Positions 18,094 through 26,967 of a stretch of DNA of 64,000 bases are shown here, one piece after another. The stretch spans positions 124,001-188,000 of the forward strand of contig NZ_JBDKWG010000151.1 of NCBI RefSeq assembly GCF_040151475.1, read 5' to 3'. The position numbers were made by a program, and so were the translations under genes. The notes under the pieces were generated by a model. It did no database searches. It was not told where the DNA came from and saw only the letters and a program-made list of their open reading frames with translations. The DNA comes from CAXBNB01 sp040151475 (GTDB lineage: Bacteria; Bacteroidota; Bacteroidia; Cytophagales; Cyclobacteriaceae). The first letter of the stretch is position 1, and each line of letters begins with the position of its first letter.

Positions 18094-19169
18094 TTGTCGA
18101 GGTTTTGTAAAATCAAATTGGAAATTATGATTTGATCTTCCTTGGTAATGTCTTGATACACCGGGAGACAAAGAATTCTGCTTGAAATCTCTTCTGAAAT
18201 TGTCATTGAAGGCGAATCACCATTATATTCTAATCTGTTTAAGCTGGGGTAGAAATACCTTCTGGGAAAAATATCATTATTTTCTAAGAATGATTTTGTT
18301 TTAATGGTTTGCTCCTCTGATTCAAAAATGATTGGGTAATAAGCGGAATTTCCCAAGCTAAGGTCTATTGATTTTAACCGACTATTCCTTTCGATTAATA
18401 ATGAATTATACCTTTCACAGGTTTTCTTGCGCTCTTGAAGAATTTCGTCAATATGCCTAAGATTGCACATTCCCATAGCCGCATGAAATTCAGAGTTTTT
18501 TCCATTAATACCCACTCCATTGAACTTTTCAGGCCCATCGTGTCCAAAGTTCCTCATATAAGAAATTCGTTTAGCCACATGATCATCTCGGGTAATTACA
18601 GCCCCTCCTTCAATGGTGTGAAATACTTTGGTTGCATGAAAACTGGTGACGCTAATATCTCCATAATCCAGAACAGAGCGGCCATTTATGGTGCAACCAA
18701 AGGCATGGGCTCCATCATAGATTACTTTTAATCCATGTTTCTTGGCAATAATCTCAATGGCTTCTACCTCGCAGGGATTTCCAAAAACATGGGTAGCGAG
18801 TATTGCCGATGTTTTATTAGTGATAGCATTCTCAATAAGTTTTGGATCAATGTTTAACGTTTCCGGATCAATGTCCACAAAAACAGGCGTGCAACCTTCC
18901 CAAACAATGCTACTTGTGGTAGCTACATAGCTAAATGGGGTTGTAATTATTTCACCTGTTAGACCAAGTACTTTGATCGCCATTTGAAGTGCAATGGTTC
19001 CATTTCCAGTAAACAGTAAATGTTTTACCTCTAAGTATTCTGTGAGTTTTTGCTCTAGCTGCTGTACCAAAGGGCCATTATTAGTCAGCCAGTTGCGCTC
19101 CCAAATTCCAGAAATCATTTTTTGATATTCCTCAATGGGAGGGAGGAATGGTTTGGTTACGGGAATCAA
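18090..19169 (-). CDS. DegT/DnrJ/EryC1/StrS-family sugar aminotransferase
   Basis: A 359-residue PLP enzyme. VTKPFLPPIEEYQKM starts the family, FTGNGTIALQMAIKVL is the cofactor phosphate-binding segment, VIYDGAHAFG holds the PLP-ring-contacting D, and SFHATKVFHTIEGGAV contains the Schiff-base lysine. The HATKVFH form resembles the FdtB/VioA/QdtB-type 3- or 4-keto-sugar transaminases. The start is TTG at 19169, since an in-frame stop lies three codons upstream. It is linked by ATGA to the WbqC-like gene. A decayed relative of its 5' end lies at 25495-25698. The exact keto-sugar substrate is not determined. Confidence 0.85.
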   Translation of the reverse strand: MIPVTKPFLPPIEEYQKMISGIWERNWLTNNGPLVQQLEQKLTEYLEVKHLLFTGNGTIALQMAIKVLGLTGEIITTPFSYVATTSSIVWEGCTPVFVDIDPETLNIDPKLIENAITNKTSAILATHVFGNPCEVEAIEIIAKKHGLKVIYDGAHAFGCTINGRSVLDYGDISVTSFHATKVFHTIEGGAVITRDDHVAKRISYMRNFGHDGPEKFNGVGINGKNSEFHAAMGMCNLRHIDEILQERKKTCERYNSLLIERNSRLKSIDLSLGNSAYYPIIFESEEQTIKTKSFLENNDIFPRRYFYPSLNRLEYNGDSPSMTISEEISSRILCLPVYQDITKEDQIIISNLILQNLDK

Positions 19170-19193
19170 TATATTTCAGCCAAGTTTAGCATT

Positions 19194-20987
19194 CTAGTAG
19201 TTTTCAATAACATCCCTTTTAAATATTGAATAGTCTTTATTGTTCTCAACACAGGTATAATGATTATCAGCAAGAAAAGTGTCCAGGTATTCCTTCCCCT
19301 CACTTCCCATAGCATTTTCTTTAGTATCAATGATCAAAGGCCATTGCTTGCTTTGGATTAAACGACTACTCATATCTTCAAAAAGTACTCTTGGTTTTAT
19401 AACATTTTGAGTAATCCAAATGTGCTTTGTGAATGGTCGCATATTTGATAGATAATAAAGCATGAGTGGCGTGCCGTATATAAATAAGGTATTATCTCCT
19501 CCCTTATGATTTTCAATAGAATGAGTTATTTCATTAATATATTGAGCTCGATCTTTAGTTGTGTGAACTCCCCACATCAAATCATTGTCAATGGAATAAA
19601 CTGCTCTAACCCTTGATATTAAACCTGAACTTACATGATAAATCCAACCCAATCGAATTATTAAGCATGCACAAAAGATAATTACCATGTACATTATGAG
19701 AGGTGGTTTCCATGAAATTTTAAGTCCCCATAAATCAGTATTTCTGATTTCAAACAGAACGATAATCATTAAGGGGATTACTAACATTAAGCCATAATTC
19801 ATTTTTAAAAATAGGCCTGTAGCTGTACCAAATACCTGCACTAAAGAAATCCCCAAAGACAATAAGATAAGAGACGAGAATTTAGCCTGTCTTGACCTAT
19901 CAACCTGCCCAAGTAGTATTACAGAAACAGGAAAAAGCAAAAATGCCGGAGCAAAGTACTTTATGTCATTGCCATAGGAATACCCTGTATATGCAATGGG
20001 AATTAGGACTAAGGCGATCAGGGAACAACTTATTGAGAACAATAAATTTCTTGAATGTTTCCAAATTTGACTGACCGCTATTGTGAAAAATACGATCGCT
20101 ATAAAATGTGGAACAAAAATTAAAAGCTCACTAAAATAATTTTTCAACAATCTGCTTATACCATGTGAACTACCTCCATCTTTGGCTCGCAAACTAACAA
20201 TCAAAAAGTCATCTTTGATTGCGTCCAGCATGCCAAAATGCCAAAGCAATCCGGCCATGCAAATGCATGAAAAGGCAAATCCTGAGACATAGAGAAAATA
20301 GTTATTTAGGGTTCTTGTTGTGATTCTTTTTAGCCCAATATCTTTATGTTTTAAATATTCATTATGGAAAATAACTACAAGTACAAGTACAAGAATAGTC
20401 AAATCGGGCAATCGAGCCATACAAGCTATTGCTGAATTTATACCCGCAAAAAAAAGGAGCTTTTTCTCCCCACTTTTCAATCCTTTGATAAGACAAAACA
20501 CGGTAATTAAGAGAAACAATAAAGAAGCAATATCAACATTAAAAACCATGTATTGAAACCTGATAAAAAACATATCCCCAATGAACACTCCAAGAAGTAA
20601 AAGGTTTTTATTGGGAGTAAAATCTTTCAATATCAGGTATACCATGCCAGAGCAGGCATACAGAAACAGTAGATATAAAAAATTCAGAGCAATTACACCT
20701 GATAAAATCTTTAGCCAAACTGCGCCTATTAAGTCAGTGAAAAATGTAAGGATATTGATTTCATTCATTGAAAGGAAATCAAAGAAATATCTATAGCGAA
20801 CAGCAAAAAAACCGGAATCAGTTAAGTCCCCACCTTGCCAAATGAATGCAAAGGGATAAATAACAATTAGTGCTATTAAAAAACGACGTGTCAATAGTGT
20901 TCTGGTATTGAGAAATGACTCTGCATTACCGAATAAATATTTAATTTTTGAAGACATTGAATTGATTTGGAATTTGCCTTCAGTCAT
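19194..20987 (-). CDS. Polytopic membrane protein, GT-C-like
   Basis: A 597-residue protein with about a dozen hydrophobic segments, the first near FLIALIVIYPFAFIW and the last around IMYMVIIFCACLIIRLG, followed by a soluble C-terminal domain of about 120 residues. GGDLTDSGFFAVRYRYFF just after the first membrane segment looks like the acidic first-loop motif of GT-C glycosyltransferases, which take sugars from polyisoprenyl phosphates. A GtrB-like gene that could make such a donor lies 2 kb upstream in the operon. A Wzy-type polymerase is the alternative; I see no Wzy signature. Confidence 0.6.
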   Translation of the reverse strand: MTEGKFQINSMSSKIKYLFGNAESFLNTRTLLTRRFLIALIVIYPFAFIWQGGDLTDSGFFAVRYRYFFDFLSMNEINILTFFTDLIGAVWLKILSGVIALNFLYLLFLYACSGMVYLILKDFTPNKNLLLLGVFIGDMFFIRFQYMVFNVDIASLLFLLITVFCLIKGLKSGEKKLLFFAGINSAIACMARLPDLTILVLVLVVIFHNEYLKHKDIGLKRITTRTLNNYFLYVSGFAFSCICMAGLLWHFGMLDAIKDDFLIVSLRAKDGGSSHGISRLLKNYFSELLIFVPHFIAIVFFTIAVSQIWKHSRNLLFSISCSLIALVLIPIAYTGYSYGNDIKYFAPAFLLFPVSVILLGQVDRSRQAKFSSLILLSLGISLVQVFGTATGLFLKMNYGLMLVIPLMIIVLFEIRNTDLWGLKISWKPPLIMYMVIIFCACLIIRLGWIYHVSSGLISRVRAVYSIDNDLMWGVHTTKDRAQYINEITHSIENHKGGDNTLFIYGTPLMLYYLSNMRPFTKHIWITQNVIKPRVLFEDMSSRLIQSKQWPLIIDTKENAMGSEGKEYLDTFLADNHYTCVENNKDYSIFKRDVIENY

Positions 20988-21026
20988 TCTTCAATTGATT
21001 GTTCAAAACTCTATTTAACTCCGTAT

Positions 21027-22184
21027 TCAAATAGATTGAATTGTATTAGCAACATATCGGATGTCTGATTCCATCATGTCATAATAAAGTGGCAACCGAA
21101 CTAAGGAATTGGCGTAGTGATCACATTGACTAAGTACTCGTCCGTCATGCTTTTGACTATAAAAAGGGCTGCTATGTAAACTCAGATAATGGAACACAGC
21201 CAGAATCTTATTTTTCTTCAGGTGATCCAGCAATTTATTTCGTTGTTCAAAATTTTCACAAACCATATAGAACATATGTGCATTGTTCATGGCATAATCG
21301 GGGATTGAAGGTAGTTGGACTTTATTGCTTGTTGCCCAATCTGATAATAGTTCCTTATAGGAATTCCATATTTTCTTCCTTCTTTCTTGAATCTGATCAA
21401 TTTTCTCCAACTGAGCATACAAAAATGCAGCGGTCAATTCTGATGGTAAAAACGAAGAACCAATATCCACCCATTGATATTTACCTACTTCGCCTCTATG
21501 AAATGCAGCCCTATTAGTTCCTTTTTCCCAAATAACCTCAGCACGGTCTATAAACTGCGGGTCATTGATGACTAGCATGCCGCCTTCTCCACAACTTATA
21601 TTTTTTGTTTCATGAAAGGAAAAAGCCGATAAATGCCCTATTGATCCCAAAGCCTTTCTTTCCCCGTCTATTCCAGTAAAATAACTATCCACGGCCTGAG
21701 CGGCATCCTCAACAACAAAAAGATTATACTTGTCCGCCAAAGCCATGACCTTATCCATGTTGCAAGCAACTCCAGCATAATGAACGACTACAACTGCTTT
21801 GGTTCTCTTTGTAACGAGATACTCAATTTTATCCTCATCTATGCCGGGGTGGTCTCTTCTGCTATCAACAAATACTATTCTCGCGCCTCTCAAAATAAAA
21901 GCGTTAGCAGTACTTACAAATGTATATGATGGCATAATTACCTCATCACCTTCTTTGATATTCAAAAGGATGGCAGCCATTTCCAACGCTGCAGTGCACG
22001 AATGTGTTAATAAGCATTTTTCAATTCCATACTTGCTTGTGAATATATCATGGCAAAGCCTAGTATATTTTCCGTTTCCTGAAATCTGTTTTGAACTTGT
22101 AACGGCATCTATAATGTATTCGATTTCATCACCAGTAAAAATGGGCTTATTAAATGGGATCTGATATGATGTTAATCTATCCAT
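21027..22184 (-). CDS. rffA: dTDP-4-amino-4,6-dideoxygalactose transaminase
   Basis: A 385-residue PLP aminotransferase whose sequence follows the WecE/RffA pattern throughout: IPFNKPIFTGDE, LLTHSCTAALEMAA, GDEVIMPSYTFVSTANAF, ILRGARIVFVD, VVHYAGVACNMD, FVVEDAAQAV, AFSFHETKN (Schiff-base lysine) and GTNRAAFHRGEV. It converts dTDP-4-keto-6-deoxy-D-glucose plus glutamate to dTDP-4-amino-4,6-dideoxy-D-galactose. The next gene upstream is a WecD-like acetyltransferase overlapping it by 13 bp, so dTDP-Fuc4NAc is the likely product. The rmlA and rmlB genes that supply the substrate are not in the window. Confidence 0.93.
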   Translation of the reverse strand: MDRLTSYQIPFNKPIFTGDEIEYIIDAVTSSKQISGNGKYTRLCHDIFTSKYGIEKCLLTHSCTAALEMAAILLNIKEGDEVIMPSYTFVSTANAFILRGARIVFVDSRRDHPGIDEDKIEYLVTKRTKAVVVVHYAGVACNMDKVMALADKYNLFVVEDAAQAVDSYFTGIDGERKALGSIGHLSAFSFHETKNISCGEGGMLVINDPQFIDRAEVIWEKGTNRAAFHRGEVGKYQWVDIGSSFLPSELTAAFLYAQLEKIDQIQERRKKIWNSYKELLSDWATSNKVQLPSIPDYAMNNAHMFYMVCENFEQRNKLLDHLKKNKILAVFHYLSLHSSPFYSQKHDGRVLSQCDHYANSLVRLPLYYDMMESDIRYVANTIQSI

Positions 22185-22906
22185 TTATGCATTGTAACTT
22201 CTGAAGTTCTTATATAGCAATTATTGAATATCATAGCGAAATGACTTGGGTAGTTATCAATAAGTACCTTCGTCATCCAGTACTTAGCTCCTTTTTCTTT
22301 AGCCCATATTATTGAGGCGTTTACAATTAGTTTCCATAGGCCTTGTCCTCTATGCCGTGAATCAACTGCACCAATTAAACCCTCGGCAAAATTCTGTTTA
22401 CTATTCATTTTTAATGCAAAAAAACCGATTGCAGTTTGAAATTTATCAACCAAGACAAATAATTGGTCAGCAATCTTCTTATCGGTTGAACATCTTTCGA
22501 CCCAGTCACTATAGATTTCAGCGCATTTTGATTTATTCAATTTGCTGTTTCTTGCGTAGTGTCCATAGCCATAAAAGGAATCGTAGGCAATCCTTTTTAA
22601 ATGTGGCAAATCGTCATCCTTATAATCTCTAATTGATACTTTTTGATCAATTTTTATAATATCCTGTAATCTAAGAGAATGTTTATAGCTAACCTGGATA
22701 TCTTTTATTTCAAATCCAAGGTATTCTAATTGATTTATTAGTAAAACGTTACTTGAAGAAACTCGGGAGATAACGAGTCTGACATCATTTAATCTCAAAT
22801 TATTGAGTATTTCTTCTGGTGTAAAATGGTTGAATTCGTTAATCTTAGCAACATTAAAGCCAAATCGCTGTGTATCCAAATCACTTATAAATGCATTGGC
22901 TCTCAT
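22172..22906 (-). CDS. GNAT acetyltransferase, dTDP-fucosamine acetyltransferase-like
   Basis: About 244 residues. The N-terminal third (SDLDTQRFGFNVAKIN) matches the substrate-side part of WecD/RffC, and the C-terminal GNAT domain has the acetyl-CoA pyrophosphate loop in GAVDSRHRGQGLWKLIV followed by the paired strand AKYWMTKVLIDNYP. It should acetylate the 4-amino group of dTDP-Fuc4N to dTDP-Fuc4NAc. I use the ATG at 22906 rather than the preceding TTG. It overlaps rffA by 13 bp and begins 9 bp after the GtrB-like gene. Confidence 0.78.
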   Translation of the reverse strand: MRANAFISDLDTQRFGFNVAKINEFNHFTPEEILNNLRLNDVRLVISRVSSSNVLLINQLEYLGFEIKDIQVSYKHSLRLQDIIKIDQKVSIRDYKDDDLPHLKRIAYDSFYGYGHYARNSKLNKSKCAEIYSDWVERCSTDKKIADQLFVLVDKFQTAIGFFALKMNSKQNFAEGLIGAVDSRHRGQGLWKLIVNASIIWAKEKGAKYWMTKVLIDNYPSHFAMIFNNCYIRTSEVTMHKWID

Positions 22907-22915
22907 CAAATTATG

Positions 22916-23842
22916 TCAACCATTAACCCTATCACTGATTATGTAAGTCGGTCTGTTTTTTACTTGAACTGAAATTTTACCTATATATAAACCTATCATG
23001 CCCAGAAATGTAATAACCAAGCCCGTTGAAAAGGAAATAAGTATCATCATACTAGTGTAACCCGGCACCAAGATTTTTCCCATTAGATACAAAATCAAAT
23101 AAAAAATTGATAAAACTATAGAACCAAGTGAAACAACAATCCCAAATTTCAACCCCAGACGCATAGGCTTTTCCGAAAAGGATATAACCATATCAATCGC
23201 TAGCCTTACCAGACTTCTTAGCCTATATGAAGATTTGCCTTCCATTCTATCTGAGTGCTCCACATCAAGGTAACTTCTACTAAATCCTACCCATTGAACG
23301 AGGATAGGGAAAACCCTGAAATAATCTCCCATTGAATTAATGGAAAGGATGACCCTACTACTATATATACCGAAATTAGCCACCAAAGCATCCTGCTTTG
23401 TTTCAGTCAAGTAACCGAAAAATTTGTAGAATATTTTCGAACTCATGCGCTTAAACAAACTATCTTGCCTATTGACCCTCCTTGCCAATACTATTTCATA
23501 GCCTTCCTGGGCTTTATTATACAATCTTTCAATTTCTTCTGGCCTATCCTGCAAATCGCAATCCATTACAATTATCCATTCTCCATTAACCTGATCCAAT
23601 CCAGCTGTAATTGCATTGTGTTGACCAAAATTTCTACTTAGCTTCAACCCTTTGACTCTACTATTCCTCCCTGCAATTTCCTGAATTATTTCCCATGAGT
23701 TATCAGAACTACCATCTTCTACCAAAATGATTTCGTAATCATCAGTGATTTTTGATACATTCCCTTCAATTCTGTCAATCAATTGAGGAATTATGTTTTC
23801 TGCTTGATATACCGGACTAACTATCGACAACATAATATTCAT
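22916..23842 (-). CDS. Polyisoprenyl-phosphate glycosyltransferase (GtrB/DPM1-like GT2)
   Basis: A 308-residue GT2. LSIVSPVYQAENIIPQLIDRI, ILVEDGSSDNSWEII, LSRNFGQHNAITAGLDQ and IIVMDCDLQDRPEEI (DXD and QDRPE) are the DPM1/GtrB signatures. Two C-terminal transmembrane helices follow (around GIVVSLGSIVLSIFYLILYL and ISFSTGLVITFLGMIGLYIG). It moves a sugar from a nucleotide donor to undecaprenyl phosphate at the inner membrane, giving a donor for a periplasmic GT-C enzyme. The 597-residue membrane protein in the same operon is the obvious candidate partner. Confidence 0.88.
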   Translation of the reverse strand: MNIMLSIVSPVYQAENIIPQLIDRIEGNVSKITDDYEIILVEDGSSDNSWEIIQEIAGRNSRVKGLKLSRNFGQHNAITAGLDQVNGEWIIVMDCDLQDRPEEIERLYNKAQEGYEIVLARRVNRQDSLFKRMSSKIFYKFFGYLTETKQDALVANFGIYSSRVILSINSMGDYFRVFPILVQWVGFSRSYLDVEHSDRMEGKSSYRLRSLVRLAIDMVISFSEKPMRLGLKFGIVVSLGSIVLSIFYLILYLMGKILVPGYTSMMILISFSTGLVITFLGMIGLYIGKISVQVKNRPTYIISDRVNG

Positions 23843-23866
23843 TAATAGAATAAATTTGCCTTACTA

Positions 23867-24694
23867 TTATTTGCTCGCAACCACAAAACAACTTCCACCA
23901 AAAGGAATTTTGTTTAAACTTCTGATTTTCTTTAATTCCCACTGCAACACTTTGTCCAAAATTGATTTAGACCAACCATGAATAGGTTTATGTTCCTTTT
24001 TATGTTTTGACAGTTTATTTGAATTCTTATTTAAGCCTAATAAACTAGGGAGTGTTCTGAATAGGAATACTGGAACGGGTAAGAAAGAGAATAAATAGGT
24101 TGAATATTCTATTCTGAATCCACAAGTCTCAATCATCTTGCTCAAATTGATCAACGTATACCTTCGAAAATGTCCAGCATCTATATCTTCATTTGACCAT
24201 AAAAAATTATAGGAGGGAACTGTGATGTATATCTTTCCATCATCCTTTAAATAGCCGTGTATATTGACTAAGAATTGTTTGTCATCTTTAATGTGCTCTA
24301 TAACATCAAACATTCCAGCTGATTCCAAGGTGCCAAGTTGAAATCCCGCATTTTCTAAAGTTGAGCAAATGACCTTTTCCACTTCTCTTTTTTTAGCGTT
24401 CAAGCAACCTTGATAACCTGGTTCAACAAGTACAGTCTCTATCCCAACTTCTTGTAAACCTTTGGACACAAATCCATTACCTCCGCCTATGTCATAAAAT
24501 ATGGAATTAGAGCTAAACTTCTTAACTGCCTCTGTTATGAATCGATTGCGATGATCAAACCAAAAACTATCCTGTTCCAAAAGTAGACTATCTTGATTAC
24601 CGGTTTCAGGATACGATACTTTTGATTTGCTTCCAGAAACAAAAATTCCGTTTTCATCTTTCACTAAATTTCCGGCTATCAAGTCAATTTTCAT
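23867..24694 (-). CDS. Class I SAM-dependent methyltransferase (Methyltransf_23-like)
   Basis: A 275-residue protein. IFYDIGGGNGFVSKGLQ is motif I, VLVEPGYQG the acidic strand end, and AGMFDVIEHIKDDKQFL with ITVPSYNFLWSNEDIDAGHFRRY the motif-IV region of the Methyltransf_23 family. The segment FRRYTLINLSKMIETCGF is common in methyltransferases of polysaccharide loci. A basic C-terminal region with KHKKEHKPIHGWSK suggests contact with lipid or membrane. Target unknown; a sugar or polyisoprenyl intermediate is likely. Confidence 0.78.
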   Translation of the reverse strand: MKIDLIAGNLVKDENGIFVSGSKSKVSYPETGNQDSLLLEQDSFWFDHRNRFITEAVKKFSSNSIFYDIGGGNGFVSKGLQEVGIETVLVEPGYQGCLNAKKREVEKVICSTLENAGFQLGTLESAGMFDVIEHIKDDKQFLVNIHGYLKDDGKIYITVPSYNFLWSNEDIDAGHFRRYTLINLSKMIETCGFRIEYSTYLFSFLPVPVFLFRTLPSLLGLNKNSNKLSKHKKEHKPIHGWSKSILDKVLQWELKKIRSLNKIPFGGSCFVVASK

Positions 24695-24781
24695 AATCTT
24701 GCAAGGAAATTGTTATGAATTTTGAAAACGTTAGAAAAAATATACATATTCAATCTTTGAATGAAATTAAGTCTCCACAAC

Positions 24782-25465
24782 TCAGTTGTTGCTACACCTA
24801 ATAGTTAGAATCGTATAAGGTATTCTCAAGGTATCGTGCAAGACTTGTGTCGTTAGGTTATTGAAATAAAGGGCTACAAGTTTTGTATACTCCTCTTGGG
24901 TTCTTACATATTTACCTCTATCATTTTTTATTAGCCACTTGGCAAACCAGTGCTGATTCTCAATAAATACATTGTCGTATGTCACAAAAATTCCTCCTTG
25001 ATTCAAAACCTGAGCCGCAAAACTAAAAAGCTGTTTTGCATGTTCATCACTTAGGTGATGAACTAATGCTTTTGCAACCACCACGTCATATTTGTCAAAA
25101 TCCCTTATGTCGAGTTCACCTACCGTGCCCTGAATAAAATTAACATCCTCTCTATTAGACCATTTATCGTTAGCATATTCTATGTAATTTTCATTCATGT
25201 CTATACCTAAATAGCCATCCACGGTTTTTGGTAGATACTTTACAAAACTTCCCGGCCCACATCCTATGTCCAATATCCGGCTCTTAGAATTAATTTGACA
25301 TAATTGTTCCATTAAACTTGCTGTCTTTGACTTATCTGATATCAAATCTGAAAACAAAGAATATGCCCAAGAAAATTTCAAAATACCCTTCATGCCGCTA
25401 TCACTGTGAGCAGACCTTATCTTATTCATATACTGACAATTTATAAAGATTGTTGAATCTTCCAT
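24782..25465 (-). CDS. Class I SAM-dependent methyltransferase
   Basis: A 227-residue protein. SRILDIGCGPGSFVKYLP is a textbook motif I, GYLGIDMNENYIEYA gives the acidic strand end, and VVVAKALVHHLSDEHAKQLF the motif-IV region. The small size fits a free-standing Methyltransf_25/11 enzyme. It is the gene nearest to the wzt end and is preceded by 236 bp that contain the aminotransferase relic. A role in glycan methylation is inferred from position only. Confidence 0.78.
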   Translation of the reverse strand: MEDSTIFINCQYMNKIRSAHSDSGMKGILKFSWAYSLFSDLISDKSKTASLMEQLCQINSKSRILDIGCGPGSFVKYLPKTVDGYLGIDMNENYIEYANDKWSNREDVNFIQGTVGELDIRDFDKYDVVVAKALVHHLSDEHAKQLFSFAAQVLNQGGIFVTYDNVFIENQHWFAKWLIKNDRGKYVRTQEEYTKLVALYFNNLTTQVLHDTLRIPYTILTIRCSNN

Positions 25466-25494
25466 TAGTCATAGCGTTTAGGAAATATTTTTTT

Positions 25495-25698
25495 ATCATA
25501 GAAGCTAAAATGTGTTGTGATTATTTATCCCGTCAGTTCAATAGCCTTGATCGATGCTTTATGTCCAAATGCTTCGTTTGTTTCTGTTCCAATTCTTGTA
25601 CCACGGTTCATTCTTCGTGAGCAAGTTGCTGCCCCAAATACCAATAATTAATTTCTGGTATTCCACTACAGGAGGAAGGAAGGATTTTACAACGAATA
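25495..25698 (-). pseudogene. Decayed 5' fragment of a DegT-family aminotransferase gene
   Basis: Reading leftward, the frame gives FLPPVVEYQKLIIGIWGSNL, closely matching FLPPIEEYQKMISGIWERNW at the start of the intact aminotransferase (18090-19169). After a small frameshift it continues VVQELEQKQTKHLDIKH against LVQQLEQKLTEYLEVKH. After a deletion of about 36 bases it gives SIKAIELTG against MAIKVLGLTG, where a GAA codon has become TAA. DNA similarity carries on for roughly 30 bases (ATAATCACAACACATTTTAG versus ATAATTACAACCCCATTTAG) and then stops. It directly follows wzt. Confidence 0.85.
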
Positions 25699-25701
25699 TC
25701 A

Positions 25702-26967
25702 TCAAACCCACTCAAATTTATGTCGAATTGAACCCGGTTCTTTGCCCATCCAAGAACCCATTGGACGCTTTTCCGGAAAAATTCGAACCATTAACACATC
25801 TCTTTCATTTACATAAATAACATAACCTTTCTTACTATGACTTAAAACCATTAAGTCGATCGAGAATTCACCTTCATTAAAAAAATCAGCAGGAATTTTC
25901 ATTAATGCTTTACCCTTACCTGACATTGTATAATTTTTGCGATGTTTTGATGTGGTAGTAATCAGATATCTGCCTTCTTCATCCTTTATTTTCAAATTCC
26001 AATATATATTCTCATCAGGGGATTCATTAACATAATTAAACTCAATTAGTATTACTTCGTCCCTTACAATTTTATCATTAAAATCACGATTAGTGTTTCT
26101 AATCCCTAAATCTTTGATTAAAAATCCTTTGTTAATATAATTTAGATCCCTGTAGTTAAAACTATCATTGTTCCCTCCCATGTATAACTTTAGAATTTCA
26201 TCGGTTAAACCATAGAATTTCAATGCTCCATTTTCTAACAATATCCCTTTAAGACATAAGCTTTTTATAGATGCCATATTATGACTCACAAACAACACCG
26301 TCCTCCCCTCTCCTTTGCTCACATCCTGCATTTTGCCTATGGCTTTCTTCTGAAACTCAACATCCCCTACTGCCAGTACTTCATCTACAATCAATATCTC
26401 TGGCTCTAGGAATGCCGCAATGGCAAAGCCCAACCTTACGGTCATGCCAGAGGAATACCTTTTGGTGGGTGTGTCGAGGTATTTGGCTACTCCTGCAAAA
26501 TCTACTATTTCATCCAGCTTCTTGTCTATCTCCCATCGGCGCATGCCCATAATGGTGCCGTTCATGTAGATATTTTCCCGGCCTGTCATCTCCGGGTGAA
26601 AGCCTGTGCCTACTTCCAGTAAAGATGCCATCCTGCCTTTTACTTTTATGCTGCCTGTAGTGGGTGATGTCACTCGGGAGAGCAACTTGAGCAGGGTAGA
26701 TTTTCCTGCACCATTCTTTCCTATAATCCCTAATATATCTCCCTGCTTCACTTCCAGGTTGATGTCTTTCAGTGCCCAAACATGCTCGCCTTTTTCTGCC
26801 TTTGAAGTACGGTCATTGACTTGCCCTACTTTGGCAAATGGGTCTTCTTTTCCTCGTATTTTTGTTGTCCACCAGCGGTTGAGATCATGGGATATGGTGC
26901 CCGTGCCTATTTCTCCTATTCTATAGAGTTTGGAGAGGTTTTCTATTTTTATTACTGTTTTGGGCAT
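25702..26967 (-). CDS. wzt: Polysaccharide ABC transporter ATP-binding protein
   Basis: A 421-residue protein in two parts. The nucleotide-binding domain (about residues 1-250) has Walker A IGKNGAGKST, signature YSSGMTVRLGFA, Walker B ILIVDEVLAVGD and the switch histidine in VSHN. The last 160 residues resemble the beta-sandwich cargo-binding domain of Wzt, which recognises the non-reducing end of its O-polysaccharide. It works with the permease at 29629-30492, from which it is separated by about 2.7 kb of inserted genes. The ATPase half is clearly more GC-rich than the C-terminal half (hand count of two 60-base lines: 32 versus 17 G+C), which suggests a recombined gene. Confidence 0.92.
   Translation of the reverse strand: MPKTVIKIENLSKLYRIGEIGTGTISHDLNRWWTTKIRGKEDPFAKVGQVNDRTSKAEKGEHVWALKDINLEVKQGDILGIIGKNGAGKSTLLKLLSRVTSPTTGSIKVKGRMASLLEVGTGFHPEMTGRENIYMNGTIMGMRRWEIDKKLDEIVDFAGVAKYLDTPTKRYSSGMTVRLGFAIAAFLEPEILIVDEVLAVGDVEFQKKAIGKMQDVSKGEGRTVLFVSHNMASIKSLCLKGILLENGALKFYGLTDEILKLYMGGNNDSFNYRDLNYINKGFLIKDLGIRNTNRDFNDKIVRDEVILIEFNYVNESPDENIYWNLKIKDEEGRYLITTTSKHRKNYTMSGKGKALMKIPADFFNEGEFSIDLMVLSHSKKGYVIYVNERDVLMVRIFPEKRPMGSWMGKEPGSIRHKFEWV

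Noticed and set aside
25554..25820. 88-codon + strand frame across the wzt end and the relic
   Set aside because: The - strand explains both parts (wzt C-terminus and aminotransferase fragment); the + frame has a composition unlike real proteins here.
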